Notes: generated by a model not told the origin, from the letters alone. 64,000 nucleotides of DNA from Timema cristinae (GCA_039000515.1 JBCFYV010000100.1:25344351-25408350); one strand, 5' to 3'. Counted from the first letter of the stretch, positions 21,894-33,538 are shown. Translations and numbers: made by a program.

Positions 21894-23330
21894 TACATCA
21901 TATTATGGAATTTCAATCACATTCTTTAGGTCATTTTTTGCAAATTTAATTTCATTATTTAGAGTTTTTAGTGTCATTTTATAGCTAATTTTTTTTTTTC
22001 AATTGTAAGGTCATTCAAATCCGGGCCATGGTCATAATTTACAAATTGAATTAAAAAATGTACTCTTTTGAATTTTAATGATATCATAAAAGTACAGACA
22101 CAATTATAAACATAAACATTATCTTGTTATCACTAAGCAAGTACCATTTCATTTCAAAAGGCATTCTCAATTTAGTCAATGTTTCCGTCAGTTGAAATAG
22201 AAAAGCCCAGTAATAAATCATAAATATTATCAAAGTTAATTATTTTTGTAACCTAAGCTAGACGTCATTAACTAAAAATTTAGTTATACTAATCTAAATT
22301 CTCTCCCCCCACGCACTTATTAGGTTGTTTGACAACTGTTTCAAATCGGGGAAGTCCTGTATTTTGGGGCGTATAGTAGGGAGGTAAATATTTTTCTTCG
22401 CATTTTCGGGCATAGCCATTTCAAAATCACTTATGAGAACCGGATAAGGTATTACCCATTTAAATGCTACTTAATACACCTTGTAATCGTCATGTTACTA
22501 AACGTTTTCATCAAATAGCTCTATGAAGTTTAGCGATGTAAATATGGAAAGTGATAGGATAAGCACATGAAAGGGTTGAATTTGCCAGAGACAAATGTTA
22601 AGAAAAAAAAATTAGAAATGAGTGATAAATACTAGCCGCCGGTTATTCTGATGTGCATTGTTGACAAATTTTACGTTTAAACTTTTTATTGACAGATTCA
22701 ATAAAACGATTTATATTTAATTAATATTAAATTCAAAATGTAATAATTCATTTAATCTAAATCGGTAACAAAATCAGTATGGGACTAATAAAGTAGCTCC
22801 CATTGAAGACCATATTTTCCAAAGACTAATTACGAACTGTTGCATCTTGTCATTGACGTATAGTGGAGTAGTATGGGTAGATATCGGATCAGCGTCTCTG
22901 AGAAGAGAAATGGGTCCCGTGAATGGCTATTGTTGCTTCTAACTTCCTTTCTTTCTTGCGCGCTTCCTTCCTATTCCACTTCCACCGCTCAATGTACGCT
23001 CGGTAGACGCCTTTCAAGGCGCTGACGGCTAAAAATGGCACAAGAAGCAAGTTGAAGAAGAGCCGCTCTTATAAGCTCCCATCTTCTTGTTTTGTTTTAT
23101 TTTCTCTCGGTTTTTCCGCATTTTCTTACGAATGGGCTTATTTGATAGTTGAACAAATTTGTTAGATCTACCTCGCGTATTCATACGTCAAGTTATGTAT
23201 TCTGCAGCTGAAACGTTTGATCGATTGATATTATCAATCCTTAAAATAACAATAATGTAATAGAAAAAGGCTATCACTGTAAACTCACATTTCCCCAATT
23301 ATAAATTATTCGTCTCTGCTGGTAATTTAA
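21894..23330. other. AT-rich stretch, nothing recognised
   Basis: About 1.4 kb with no convincing gene or repeat. A somewhat GC-richer patch lies at 22880-23050. Confidence 0.4.
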
Positions 23331-23334
23331 CCCG

Positions 23335-23392
23335 GACCCTTAGCTTAGTATACAGACACGCTACCAACTGAGCTAAGGTTTCAGATCGGAAT
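23335..23392 (-). repeat. SINE-C head fragment
   Basis: Minus strand: ccttagctcagttggtagcg then tgtctgtatactaagctaag, matching the head of the copy at 41797. Confidence 0.55.
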
Positions 23393-23705
23393 AACCTAAT
23401 ATGACGGATTAAAACGTTATTAAATATTAGTCCTATCTCCACCCACAATTGGGTCAAGCGGTCAAAGTCGCTAGACCTGGAAATTAATGGAACTTCAAGT
23501 GATGGGTCGTTATTCAAATACCAGCCGGGTGGGCTAAGGATGTTTTACCCTACTTCGTTCAAAGCAAATGCGTGGAGAACTTTATTTAAAACTACCCTAC
23601 TACTACTTCAGAAAATAAGTCATTTATAGGCCTGGTGTTAATCGTGCTAATGGAAATTAAATGTTGGCCGGATTAACTGAGATTTTTTTCCAATTTGGAA
23701 TTTAT

Positions 23706-23715
23706 GATGATGATG

Positions 23716-23755
<40 letters not shown>

Positions 23756-24016
23756 GCACCGCGTCTTACTACCCGTTCGGGTTATACGCACTTACACTAA
23801 TGTGTAATGGTAGGGTGATTGTGAGATGAAATGGAGGACCTTCAGTTTAACGTGGAATCCGAACCACGGGCGAGCCTGGCATCCCCACATTCACAAGATG
23901 TCTTGTCAGAGGTGAAGGAAGGGTTTGGTAATCAGCTAAATCTTTGCCGGGACCGAGGATTGAACCCGGACCCCAGCACAGAAGTCCAACACCTTACCCC
24001 TAGACCACCAGGTCAC
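23706..24016 (-). repeat. SINE-A with TSD
   Basis: TSD tggaatttat at 23696-23705 and 24017-24026. A (gat)n/(att)n tail, shared tail, full body and complete head ending at ccaccaggtcac. A 101-codon plus-strand frame across it is an artefact of the repeat. Confidence 0.9.
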
Positions 24017-24169
24017 TGGAATTTATCGCTGTATTTTTACTTTCTCTTGACTCCTAGAAGAGAGGAGTATTGTGATCGTCAAAAAAGTGCAACTTGGGAT
24101 TTTAATGAATGTCAATATTTTTTAATGTCCCCCTGAAACCGAAAAAGTTGTTATCTAAATGGCGTCTAT

Positions 24170-24520
24170 CTGATTATACATCTCGGCCTAGAGCCGAAAC
24201 CATTTTAATAATCAAGCTAAGACTTGATCTCTAGAGTGTCATAAGGTTCCACCGAGGAATTTATGGAATTAATTATCTAGCCTTGAAATTACGTTCAAAA
24301 AGAGAAAAATCTATATTCTCAAAATTCGCTCAAACTATTTAAATTAAATTTTGCATCCAGGCACTGTTTAAAATTACAAATAAAATGCTAACTCTTATTT
24401 ACCCATGAAAACTACTTTAGGGTAATTTACATGAGTAGAAATTTCTATTATCTCCACAACTATTTCAGATACTAAATAAATTATTGTAAAGTTGTAATAA
24501 CATTAAAAATTAAAATTCCT
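24170..24520 (-). repeat. repeat K, minus copy
   Basis: Reverse complement of part of the repeat at 25551-26061 and 40625-41160: ctcggcctagagccgaaacc corresponds to the tcggctctag block, and ctccacaactatttcagata plus ttgtaaagttgtaataac to the other end. With 25551 it forms an inverted pair about 1 kb apart. Confidence 0.6.
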
Positions 24521-24890
24521 TTTTTTTTAAATATATCTCTATAAAATCAATAGTTTCTGAATTACAAGAAAAAATATATATTTCTACAATGAAGGTTCTA
24601 GAAGATTGAAATTGATTGTTATGCTCTTTGGTGGCCAGAAATGTTCTTCTTTTCTCATTGTTTTTGTAACAGTGTATAATACTTCATTTATGCTCTTTGG
24701 TGGAGTGTTTCTGCCACAATGTATATTGTTTCGTTTCACAAATCTTTCCAGATTTTAGTAAATGTCTATATTTTAAGAGAGAAAAAAACACTTTGTGCAC
24801 GTCTTACCATTTATTTATTTTTTCGTCTCCTTTGGTGAATTTTCTCTAAATAAATTTTTCATTTTTACCAAATAGATTAATCTGTTTAAA

Positions 24891-25065
24891 TTATTATTAG
24901 CACCGCGTCTTACTACCCGTTCGGGTTATACGCACTTACGCTAATGTGTAATGGGTAGGGTGATTGTGAAATGAAATGAAGGACTACAGTTTAACGTGGA
25001 ATCCGAACCACGGTGGCGACCTGGCATTCCCACATTCACAAGATGTCTTGTCAGAGGTGTAGGAA
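24891..25065 (-). repeat. SINE-A, 5'-truncated, with TSD
   Basis: TSD aatctgtttaaa at 24879-24890 and 25066-25077. Short (TTA)n tail; the body ends in cttgtcagaggtgtagg and the tRNA head is missing. Confidence 0.88.
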
Positions 25066-25307
25066 AATCTGTTTAAAAACTTGTGTATAAACATTCCTAA
25101 ATCAATCCATATTCTCTGCATCTTTCCCTTTTAACAGATTTTTCCAAATTTGGCTGTCGTAATATACTATATAGAGTGATATTTTGTAAACACTTCTTGA
25201 GATAGGACAGAAGGAAAAGTTAGTTAGGCTCATATTTTTACAGTAAAAAATTTTTTTTTTTTTGCCAAAACAAATACAATATTTTTCGAGTAGATACGTT
25301 TAGTTAA

Positions 25308-25550
25308 CCGACACCGTATCTCAGTCAGTAGTGAGTTTGCATACTTAGCTAAGGGTCCCAGGTTCAATTCCTGGCATGGCCGACAAATGTATCATTGGTT
25401 GAAAATGTGGGTCTACCCTTTCATAGTGATGAATTAATCGAGGGGATTGGATGTTGTTGCTGTTCTAGTTTTGGTTAGATTATAAGGCATATGAAGCTAA
25501 GACAGTCCTAGCAAGCCGGCAGTGGAAAATATACGGCTTGAAGAAAATAA
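25308..25550 (+). repeat. SINE-C, first part
   Basis: Head ccgtatctcagtcagtagtg, box B ggttcaattcc, gcatggccg, then body blocks catagtgatgaattaatcga, ttagattataaggcatatga and ggcagtggaaaatatacggc shared with 41797-42020. The last 45 bases lie beyond repeat K at 26062-26110. Confidence 0.75.
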
Positions 25551-26061
25551 AAGATTTTTATGTTTAATAGTATTACAACTTTACAATATGTATTCAAATA
25601 GTTGAGGAGAAATGATGAAAATTGGAAATTTCCCTTATATAAATTATTCTCAAACCATTTTCATGAAAAAATGAGAATTGCCAAGCTTGTTTTTAATGGT
25701 AACAGTGTCTAGATCAGACATTTAATCAAAATCGTTAGAGCGAATTTAGAGAAAATAGGGTTTTTCTTTTTTGCCATCAGTAAACTACCATAAAACTTAA
25801 GGTTATATATCTAATTTAAAAAAAAAAAAAACTGGGGGTCTTATCAAAACCCCAGATATCCAAGTTTTAGCCCAATCGTAAAAAAATGTCGGCTCTAGCG
25901 CGAGGTACAGACAGATGGACAGACAGACAGACAATGGATATGCGAAAACCACTTTTTTTTATGTTTCGGTGTGTCATGAAACGTCGACATTTATCAACAT
26001 CTCGAGTTCAATTTTTCTGACGATTACAATACTTCTCTCTCCAAGGTGTTGAGAGAAATTA
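25551..26061 (+). repeat. repeat K, inserted in SINE-C
   Basis: Matches 40625-41160: an acaactttacaat start, gatgaaaattggaaatttcc, a tcggctctagcgc block, a (cagacaga)n run at 25908-25933, ggtgtgtcatgaaacgtcga, and a gagagaaatt end. No terminal inverted repeats seen. Unclassified. Confidence 0.65.
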
Positions 26062-26110
26062 AAAACTGACCCAAGCCACAGGCTTGAAACAGTAATGGAG
26101 TTATAAACGA
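26062..26110 (+). repeat. SINE-C, 3' end after repeat K
   Basis: actgacccaagccacaggct then tgaaacagtaatgga matches 42019-42060, the end of the intact SINE-C, so repeat K split this copy. Confidence 0.65.
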
Positions 26111-26282
26111 TACTATGCTTAGAAAATTGAACTAAACGTAAACTCAACAGTTCTTGAATATCTGTCAGGGCATCGCAGCATCCGACCAGGACATTTTATC
26201 TTAATTTGAAAAGTTTCTGGTCAAATTGTGCATTGCCCACGACGTATATTCAACCATTGTTGTAATTACTAAGCTTCTATTG

Positions 26283-26580
26283 TTTAGCGGTCAGAGTTCC
26301 TGGCTACAGATCCAGAGGTCCGGGTTCAAACCCTGGCACTTCCAGAATTTTCTGGGAAGCAATTCGGTCTGGAACGTGGTCAACTCAACCTTGTGAGGAA
26401 TGGAGAGCTACTGGAATAAAAAATAAAATAGCAGCAGCTTTGGTATAAAGAACTGAGATTAACGACTGTAGGGCTCGTTGTTCTGACCACATGACATGAT
26501 CTATCCACAAATGTTGGCACTATCATCGCCAACAGACAGCGGCCGCTTGATAGGTATGGATAAATTGTGGATTTGACGCC
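26283..26580 (+). repeat. SINE-D, longest copy
   Basis: tRNA-like head: tgtttagcggtcagagttcc, then atccagaggtccgggttcaa with box B GGTTCAAACCC at about 26323-26333. A body of about 240 bp contains gcagcagctttggtataaag and gactgtagggctcgttgttc. Head relatives on the minus strand lie at 50150-50245 and 61030-61115. Confidence 0.65.
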
Positions 26581-26795
26581 AAATTAAATTAAACTAAACG
26601 TATCTACTGAGAAATTATTTTATTTTATTTGAAATTTTTATTTATTATTATTTAAAACTATTTTGGCAAAAAAAATTGCCATAAAAACTTCCAAATTACT
26701 GCCCCTAACTCCCTTCCATCCAAAGCTATTTTAGTACCAAAAAAATTGTCACAAAAACCTCCAAATTACTGCCCCTAACTTCCATCCTACCTTAA

Positions 26796-27284
26796 GTTTA
26801 TATTTTCTTAAAGGTTATTCCTATGGGGATCTAACCTTATGTCTAAAGTTAATAATGACTGAGTCGAATGTCCTTAAAAGCCCCCCTCACCCCCTCTTCT
26901 TCCAAGTCCTTCAGGTTTCTCCGAAGGGACGCCTGTGGATTTGAAAGCATCTCCCAAGACGCAACCACCAAGAGTAGATGGCGCTTATACCAGTCTTGCT
27001 CGGGGTCGCAGACACCACGTTTTCTAGTTCACTTTTAGCGAATCTTTTGAAAGTGTTTGTAACCGTCACCGGCTTGTATTCAGGTGCAGTTACTATCGTA
27101 GTGAGGGACAGATAGTTCCTGGGGGAGGGGTTCTCAAGAAGAAGAAGAAGAGGAAGGGGATTACTGAGGGGATTGTGGAATAAGGACGGTAAGGGGGCTG
27201 GAACAACATTGATACAGATAGAAATACAGAACAAATTTTGTTATATTTTAATTGGGGATTTAAATTTAAAAAATGCCCAAAGCG
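26796..27284. other. stretch without recognised features
   Basis: C-rich patch at 26880-26900 and a purine-rich gaagaagaagaagaggaag run at about 27138-27158. A 107-codon minus-strand frame is not recognisable. Confidence 0.35.
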
Positions 27285-27395
27285 ATGGGTACGTCATTGA
27301 GTGGAGGTTGGGATTTGAATCCCGGCCAGGTGTAATGGTGAATGGTGTTAATTTCCCAAATATCTCAAGCCCTAGCACAATAAATTGTAATATAG
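27285..27395 (+). repeat. SINE-B-like fragment
   Basis: gatgggtacgtcattgagtg and gggatttgaatcccggccag (box B), with a short remainder of the body. Confidence 0.4.
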
Positions 27396-27556
27396 GTGTT
27401 GCCTATTAAGACGATCCAATACACAAATAAATACAAAATAATTTATGATCTCAACAGGTATCAAACCAGGCCCGGCTAGACCCGCTGTTAAATTTGTAGA
27501 TGGGCTCATTAGTCTGACACCCCGGATAGTTGGGACACTTTTTTTTTTTTTTTCAA

Positions 27557-27825
27557 GTGCCACGTCTTATTAAACCTCCGGACTATCCAAATACTTAAGC
27601 TACAAGGTAGAAATTATAATAAGTGTACCAACATTTTCGTGGAAGAGGAATAGAAAACACCATTGGAGGGGAGGAACAGCCTCAGTGCACTCTGCCAGGA
27701 TTCAAACTCCGACCTCCCGTTTCCGGTTAACTAGACAAGATGAAGAATGTCAGGACACGGTTAATCGGCTCTTTCACCCTAGGTCAGGGAATGAAAGATA
27801 ACACCGTCACTACCGGCGCGGTATA
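27557..27825 (-). repeat. old SINE-B relative
   Basis: gtgccacgtcttattaaacc resembles the SINE tail. A body with gtggaagaggaatagaaaac and cagtgcactctgccaggatt, box B region ttcaaactccgacctccc and a head near 27785-27825 follow the SINE-B order at lower identity. Confidence 0.5.
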
Positions 27826-27984
27826 AAGAAGAGCAATAGAGGTTGTTCTTCACTTTGAACCGGAGGGGAACCGCCTTTTACGGGAAGTCTCCTGTAACAT
27901 TTCAGTTCTTTTCCCACACGAGGGGGTTTCCCCCACCCAACAGTCGACAATATGTTCTTATTGCCTCTTCTTACGCTGGAGAAA

Positions 27985-28375
27985 AATGGGGGGGGGGGGG
28001 GGTGATTAAGAGAGAGAAGAGGAGAGAAAGGACGGGAAAAGAAAGGTGGAGAAAATTAGTCAATCAGTAGAAGAAATAAAGGAATGTGAAAAGAGAAAAA
28101 ATAAATAAATGGGGAATAAATAGAGGGCGGAGAGTGTGAAAAATAGAGAAAGAATGTAGAGAGGGGAAAAAACGAGAAAAAAAATTTGTTGTGAATAGGT
28201 GAGAGATAGGAAAAAGGTGAAAAAAATGGCAAAATGATGAGAGTGAAAGAGAGGAAGAAATAAAGTCAAAGAAATAGAAGGATTGAGAGTGAGAAAGAAG
28301 CAGTGAAAGAAGAAGAGAGATCTAAAGAGAGGTAGATATAAAATAGGTATTAAAGGTAGCAGGAGGAAGGAACTA
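27985..28375 (+). repeat. purine-rich strand-asymmetric tract with G run
   Basis: About 390 bases in which the plus strand is almost all A and G, starting with a G run of about 15 (27986-28001) and continuing as degenerate gagagaaagaaa blocks. The opposite strand is open over 115 codons of Phe/Leu/Ser/Pro purely because of this bias. Confidence 0.75.
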
Positions 28376-28489
28376 TAATTATTCTCAATATGAACAAATT
28401 GCTTCATTTGTAAAAATCAAATTTATTTTAAATGATTTCTTTACATTTTACTATATTTTTAATTCCCAATCTAATATTGACATTATCTG

Positions 28490-28712
28490 CTTCATTGGCC
28501 GAATGGCCTAAGGCATCACTCGAGCTGATGACAGGGAGATTGGTGTTCGAATCCTGGTGGAGTTTACTCAAGGTGGTTTTCATCAATTGTTTTCAACTCT
28601 TCTTCCACGCAAATGCGGGTAGCTACCTCTAAAATGTTTCCGTCCTCATTAGAATAATTATCATAGGTACGTATAGCCTGAATGGGTAGTAAAATGCGTT
28701 TATAAAAAAGTA
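28490..28712 (+). repeat. SINE-B copy, variant head
   Basis: Head ttggccgaatggcctaaggc, box B gtgttcgaatcctg, body aactcttcttccacgcaaat, tail gtatagcctgaatgggtagt. The head is the most Leu/Ser-tRNA-like of the B copies. Confidence 0.7.
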
Positions 28713-29605
28713 AGCATATACAAGATTGAATAATACCGCTTTTAATTTAATAAAACAAATTCTTTCTTGTCCTCCGCGTTATTTTGTTGTATCTTTTCAT
28801 AAAGTTTTTTCACCCTCTTGCCTGAGTAGTTATGTGAATGAATTTTTCTTAAGAAAATAGATACAATTATCCCAGAAGTATTAAAAATGTTAGTGTAAGT
28901 GCGTAAAACAAACAATTTGCTTATACTAGTCTCGTAGCTTGATGGTAAATCTAGAGTATAAAATCCATGACGCGATTTTCCCTCCTTCCAGAGTTTTTTT
29001 CTGTACTTCCTGGTGAGTTAGAAGGTTTAAATTTGACATTGATTTTCCTGGAAATCCAAAAACGTTTAAAAATTCTAAACCTGAAAAATTCGAAAAGGGA
29101 CCGAATCTGGGGACCCTGAAAATTTCCCATGCTTACCTTATGAGCCAAAAATTTATGTTTGTCCAATCACGCTGAGATTCAGTTTCCAATAGATTCTAAA
29201 ACTGCTAAATACAACGTTATTAAAATTTATTTTCGAAATTTCAGTCATTTGACCCTAAATCAATAACTAAATGGTATCAAAAATGTCAAAAATTGTTATT
29301 TCCCCCTTAAATATTCAGAAGAGTTCGAACATTTAAAATTTAAAATGGGGGCACAGGAAATGGTTAGGGCTGAAAACTTAACCATCTGTCGGTAAGATAA
29401 TAAATTAAAATTTGATGAGATGATAAAATTTTGAAATCACAAAATGGGAGTGTGGATTTGGCGGTAGTAAATTGGGGAATGAGAATAAATGTCCAAAATC
29501 ATAGAAAAAATACAATTTTATTGTGCTATAAAATAAAAATTTCGCAAATAACTAGAAAATTATGAAAGATTTATTTTTTGTTTTAAATTTAAGATCTGGG
29601 TTGAA
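28713..29605. other. AT-rich stretch, nothing recognised
   Basis: No gene or repeat identified. Confidence 0.35.
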
Positions 29606-29902
29606 TTTTATTATTATTATTATTATATTATTATATACACCCGTCTTACTACCCATTCGGGTTATACGCATTTACGCTAATGTGTAATGGTAGGGTGATA
29701 GTGAGATGAAATGAAGGACCTACAGTTTAACGTGGAATCCGAACCACGGTGGCAACCTGGCATTCCCCACATTCACAAGATGTCTTGTCAGAGGTGAAGG
29801 AAGGGTTTGGAAATCAGATAAATCTTTGCCGGGACCGAGGATTGAACCCCGGCCGCCAGCACAGAAGGGTCTGACACCTTACCCCTAGACCACCAGGTCA
29901 CG
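29606..29902 (-). repeat. SINE-A, full length with TSD
   Basis: TSD tctgggttgaa at 29595-29605 and 29903-29913. (ATT)n tail, shared tail (tactacccattcgggttata), complete body and head ending accaccaggtcacg. Confidence 0.92.
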
Positions 29903-29913
29903 TCTGGGTTGAA

Positions 29914-30499
29914 GGAGACCTAAGAATTTCAAAAACTAATATCAAAATTGTGTCAAAGTGTAAGTTAAAAACTTGAAACCGTTAGTACGACCACCCAAAA
30001 TAATTTAAAAAAAACTGAAAATCAGAAATTTCAAAATTGGTTTAAAGAAATGTGGTCTCTAAATCCAAGCCTGTAGAAGAAGAAAACACTTCTCAGTGTA
30101 GATTAAAATTGAAATTTGGCATATAAGTAAAACCAGGGGATCATGAACAGAGTTTATGTACAACTAAGCATTGTCTCTGATGGACCAAAAAAAAATCACA
30201 TGTCATCAAAATCCAGGCCCTTATTATGACACTGCAAATAATATTCTACTTTTACCTTTTAATTATTATGAATAAATACCAAGATAAATATTGGTTAGTA
30301 ATAAACTAACTGGACCAATCTTCCCAACTACATGATTAGAGAATCTAATTGAATACACACACACACACACACAATAATACATATATATATATATATCACA
30401 GCCCTGAGCTAGATTGGGATGTTTATTTTAATTTGCATAACTTTGTTGAACTTACGTGACTGAAATAACTGGCAAACAAACTCGTTATAATGAATTAGT
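29914..30499. other. stretch with microsatellites only
   Basis: (AC)n at about 30355-30372 and (TA)n at about 30378-30397; otherwise nothing recognised. Confidence 0.4.
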
Positions 30500-30974
30500 A
30501 AACACTAAGAAAGAATGCTGACTACTCACAACAATATTGTCCCAGTTGTGCAGTAACTGGGCCGGATTGGGCTATAAGAGCTTCTGTTTTATGGCTATCG
30601 GGGCTGACAAATTAATATCAATTGGAGGCAGTTACTCTGCCCGTATTTGGAACATCACGTCATCAGTGATACTTGTACTAGAGGGCCGGTCACAGGGTTC
30701 GAGTCTGTAGGGAGTCGGAAAGGTGTCGGTCGAGCCAACAGTTTAAGTATTCCTGACTAAGCCAGTTCTCTCACGAGATATAACCTCTAAGTTCTTATAT
30801 TTCTTTATAAGCCCGTTTAACATAACATTTTGTATTAATTCCTAGTGTTACTAATATATCCAAAAAACGGAACCGTCAGTATCATATTGAACCCAACCAA
30901 CTATCTCGCCACTGACTCTACCCTTCTCCGCAAGTTATCCTGACAGATCCGAACCACGGAAGGGAGGGAGGCGC

Positions 30975-30985
<11 letters not shown>
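30500..30985 (+). repeat. repeat H, uninterrupted copy
   Basis: Second copy of the repeat at 9195-10000, without the SINE-A insertion: cacgtcatcagtgatacttg, actagagggccggtcacagg, taagtattcctgactaagcc, ccgcaagttatcctgacaga, a G-rich end, then (TA)n at 30978-31008. Confidence 0.6.
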
Positions 30986-31012
<27 letters not shown>

Positions 31013-31156
31013 CTAGGAAATCTTGTATCATCTCAAGTGGGACCCATTGACTACACTGATTTTTGAAGGAAATAACATCTGAAAGGCTTGTTTTTATACC
31101 AAATTACTATTATATAGTAGAACCTTAGTAGGAAAAAGACCTTTCAGATGGTTTAT

Positions 31157-31378
31157 ATTTAACACCGCGTCTTACTACCCGCCTATGTACCAATTACAAT
31201 AATGGGTTAGGGATTAGGAAGGGTTAAGTTAGATGAAATGCGCCCGAATTTGCATGGAGGAAAAGTTTGAAAACCATTTAGGGGGAAAAAACATAAGTTC
31301 ACCCGATCTCCCCGTCTTCGGCAGTCCAGCCCAACACGATATTAGCGCGTTAGAGCATGCGGCCACTGAAGCGGGCCT
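31157..31378 (-). repeat. SINE-B copy
   Basis: Tail aacaccgcgtcttactaccc, part of which is deleted, body ggattaggaagggttaagtt, head region ctccccgtcttcggcagtcc and gccactgaagcggg. Confidence 0.75.
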
Positions 31379-31424
31379 TCAAATGTTAATTTCTACAAAT
31401 ATCAATGTATATTTACTTGTGTAT

Positions 31425-31648
31425 AGCCCTCACCTATGGCCATGCGGTCTGATTTGTCGGGGACAAGGAGTTCTGGGACCTATATCTCAGCTTGATGTAT
31501 TGAAGGTGTTTTTTCCCCAAATAGCTTCATACTTTTGAACTCCACGCAAATTCGGATCTTTTTCATCAAATTTTATCTTCATCACCTCTACTCCATTAGT
31601 GCTTTTATGCGGATAGGCCGGACGAGTAGTAAGACAAAATGCACGGAT
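31425..31648 (+). repeat. SINE-B copy, diverged
   Basis: Head ctatggccatgcggtctgat, body gaactccacgcaaattcgga, tail ataggccggacgagtagtaa followed by gacaaaatgc. Confidence 0.6.
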
Positions 31649-31734
31649 TAGTTAATTTACCTGACTTGTGCATTCATGAGTTAATTCCTATTTTCAGTTT
31701 AATGCTTGGATATTAAGATAGGTAGAAATAACAT

Positions 31735-31925
31735 TTTAGAAAAGACAAACTATTTTGCGGTCAACGTTGATTACATTTTATTTTTATTTTATGGATTGAT
31801 AATAATATTTAGGAAAAATGACAGCTGTGAATCACATGATTTGACGTATAAAACGTGATAATAGAACTAGTAGGTTTTTCTAACTATCAGATAGGGTTCT
31901 TCCTATTAAAATAGGACTGTAAGTG
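31735..31925 (+). repeat. repeat G
   Basis: gttgattacattttattttt, tgacagctgtgaatcacatg, atttgacgtataaaacgtga, tttctaactatcagataggg; related to 14440, 57790 and 59318. Confidence 0.65.
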
Positions 31926-32009
31926 CTAGCGTGTCTGGGAGTCCCGTGTTCGAGCCCTACTTGGTTGCATTGGGTATTATAATCTCTCTTATGGTGAATA
32001 CGGGTGCCC
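31926..32009 (+). repeat. SINE-F fragment
   Basis: tRNA-like box B (gtgttcgagccctacttgg), then ataatctctcttatggtgaa. A relative with ataacctctctcgcagtgaa is at 33335-33470. Confidence 0.4.
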
Positions 32010-32013
32010 TTAA

Positions 32014-32383
32014 GGTGAGAGTGTAGGGAATGCAAGACAAAAGCAGTATTTTGTCAGTTTTTATAATAAAACATTTTTTTGGTCAAGATTTCAAATAATT
32101 CTCCAGTAAAAACATAGAGATTTATTTTCTTCACATTGTTATATCAACAATTCCTAAATATCTGTCAAGGGATGTCCTGGATCTTATGACTTTTCCTCTT
32201 CAATTAAAAAGTTTGTCATCTAATGTTACTATGCTCATGACAGATATTCAATATTGAGGTCACCATGTGAAGAAAATTAAACTCTCTGTTTTACTGAAGC
32301 AATATTTGATTTTTTTAGGCAAAAAGAAATCTATAAAAACAACCAAAACTCTATCATTTTTTCGCAACCCTTACACTCCCACC
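32014..32383. mobile_element. TTAA-flanked foldback element
   Basis: 370 bp with TTAA on both sides (32010-32013, 32384-32387). Left end GGTGAGAGTGTAGGGAATGC; right end read inward GGTGGGAGTGTAAGGGTTGC. The arms pair along most of their length, as in 58923-59308, but are more diverged. The TTAA target resembles that of piggyBac-type elements. No coding frame. Confidence 0.75.
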
Positions 32384-32539
32384 TTAAAACGACTATTATC
32401 CTTAAATTATTTTAGATGATAATCACTAATAGTCAGTTAAATATCAATAACGCGCACAAAGATTTTGTTCTTTTAAAAACGCCAATTTTTGCACTAGTCA
32501 ATCAACATTTGTGATAAGATTTTTTTTTTGCACATCGTA

Positions 32540-32748
32540 AGCCTACCCACTTAACGAGTAAAGTAGAATTTAGAGAAAATGTACCCGTATTTGCGTGGAG
32601 GTAGAGTAAGTAGCAAAACTTCTAGGAGGAAAATACCCCAGTACATCTGGCCGGCCGGGATTCGAACCCCTACCTACACGTCAACGAGAAACCAGACTAT
32701 ATGAAAGTGGCGTTTATTCCGCGTGCCCACCGATGACGGTGATAAAGT
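32540..32748 (-). repeat. SINE-B copy, diverged
   Basis: gtacccgtatttgcgtggag, cagtacatctggccggccgg, box B region gattcgaacccctacctaca, head gcccaccgatgac. The tail is degraded. Confidence 0.6.
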
Positions 32749-32819
32749 TTGTTCCCCATTGATACGACTATCCCTACAGTTGGTAAGGTTTTTAACTTGA
32801 TCCATCTCAGATCACTGAG

Positions 32820-33290
32820 TGGGGGAATAAAAAGGTGTTCTCCTCGTCTTGCAAGATTAGCCAACACAAACAGTTGAAGGATGTTGTTCCTGTTGTGCTC
32901 TTATAAAGAGTGAGAGTGGGATTTATCTCAAACGGAACTGTTGGTGGAATAGAGTGGGGAAGGGGGGGGGGGGGGTAATAGAACGAGGTGGCCATAAAGG
33001 GTTGGAGCTCGCATGATTTAAAGAGCCAGAGGAAGATAAAAGATCCTGTGATCCATAGACGGATGAATGGTGGATGGAGAAGGCGTGCGAGAGCAACTCT
33101 TTCATACAATTTAAATTGCGTCTCTCTTTCCCCTCACCGGTTGCACAGTTTTATTCATCTGCCGTCTCTTTCTTTATCTATCGCTGTTCCTTATTTTCTA
33201 CCCCTTTATTTCTTTTTTTCGTCTCCGAGGGCGCAACAAGTGTGCTCTGAAAAGATCCGTGAGACAGGTTAAGATATATATCGGTAGCGG
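32820..33290. other. GC-richer stretch without supported gene
   Basis: G run of about 15 at 32960-32975. Three overlapping frames of 60-100 codons on both strands show no family resemblance. Confidence 0.35.
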
Positions 33291-33334
33291 GACCTAGGGA
33301 CCGTTATATCTATGGGGGGCGTTGAATGACACCG

Positions 33335-33475
33335 GAGAGGGTTTGAGGCGAGTGGTTGGCACGTCTGACTGACGCGAGGTACCGGAGATCGACGCCAACC
33401 GGCTGACATGGCGATGTTCTTTTTACATGAGGTGGGTTTATAACCTCTCTCGCAGTGAATAATTGTGAAATTATA
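33335..33475 (+). repeat. SINE-F, head and start of body
   Basis: gaggcgagtggttggcacgt (box A-like), agatcgacgccaaccggctg (box B-like), then tataacctctctcgcagtga; compare 31926-32009. Confidence 0.4.
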
Positions 33476-33537
33476 TAAATAATTTTTTCCTTTCTCTTAC
33501 TTCATTATGGTATATCTCATCAACATTGATGAGCACA

Positions 33538-33538
<1 letters not shown>

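Larger units (their letters stand above)
25208..26791. mobile_element. TTAA-type foldback element, split by nested insertions
   Basis: The left arm (about 25208-25304), centre (about 26112-26280) and right arm (about 26585-26791) correspond to the palindromic element at 58923-59308. The arms share gtagatacgtttagttaa and its inverse ttaaactaaacgtatctac. TTAA follows the right end (26792-26795). The left TTAA is not visible. The right end contains a partial terminal duplication. The insertions are SINE-C (itself split by repeat K) and SINE-D. Confidence 0.6.

Noticed and set aside
28060..28407. 115-codon Phe/Leu/Ser-rich minus-strand frame that looks like membrane segments
   Set aside because: It is a direct consequence of the purine-rich plus strand; composition alone explains it.
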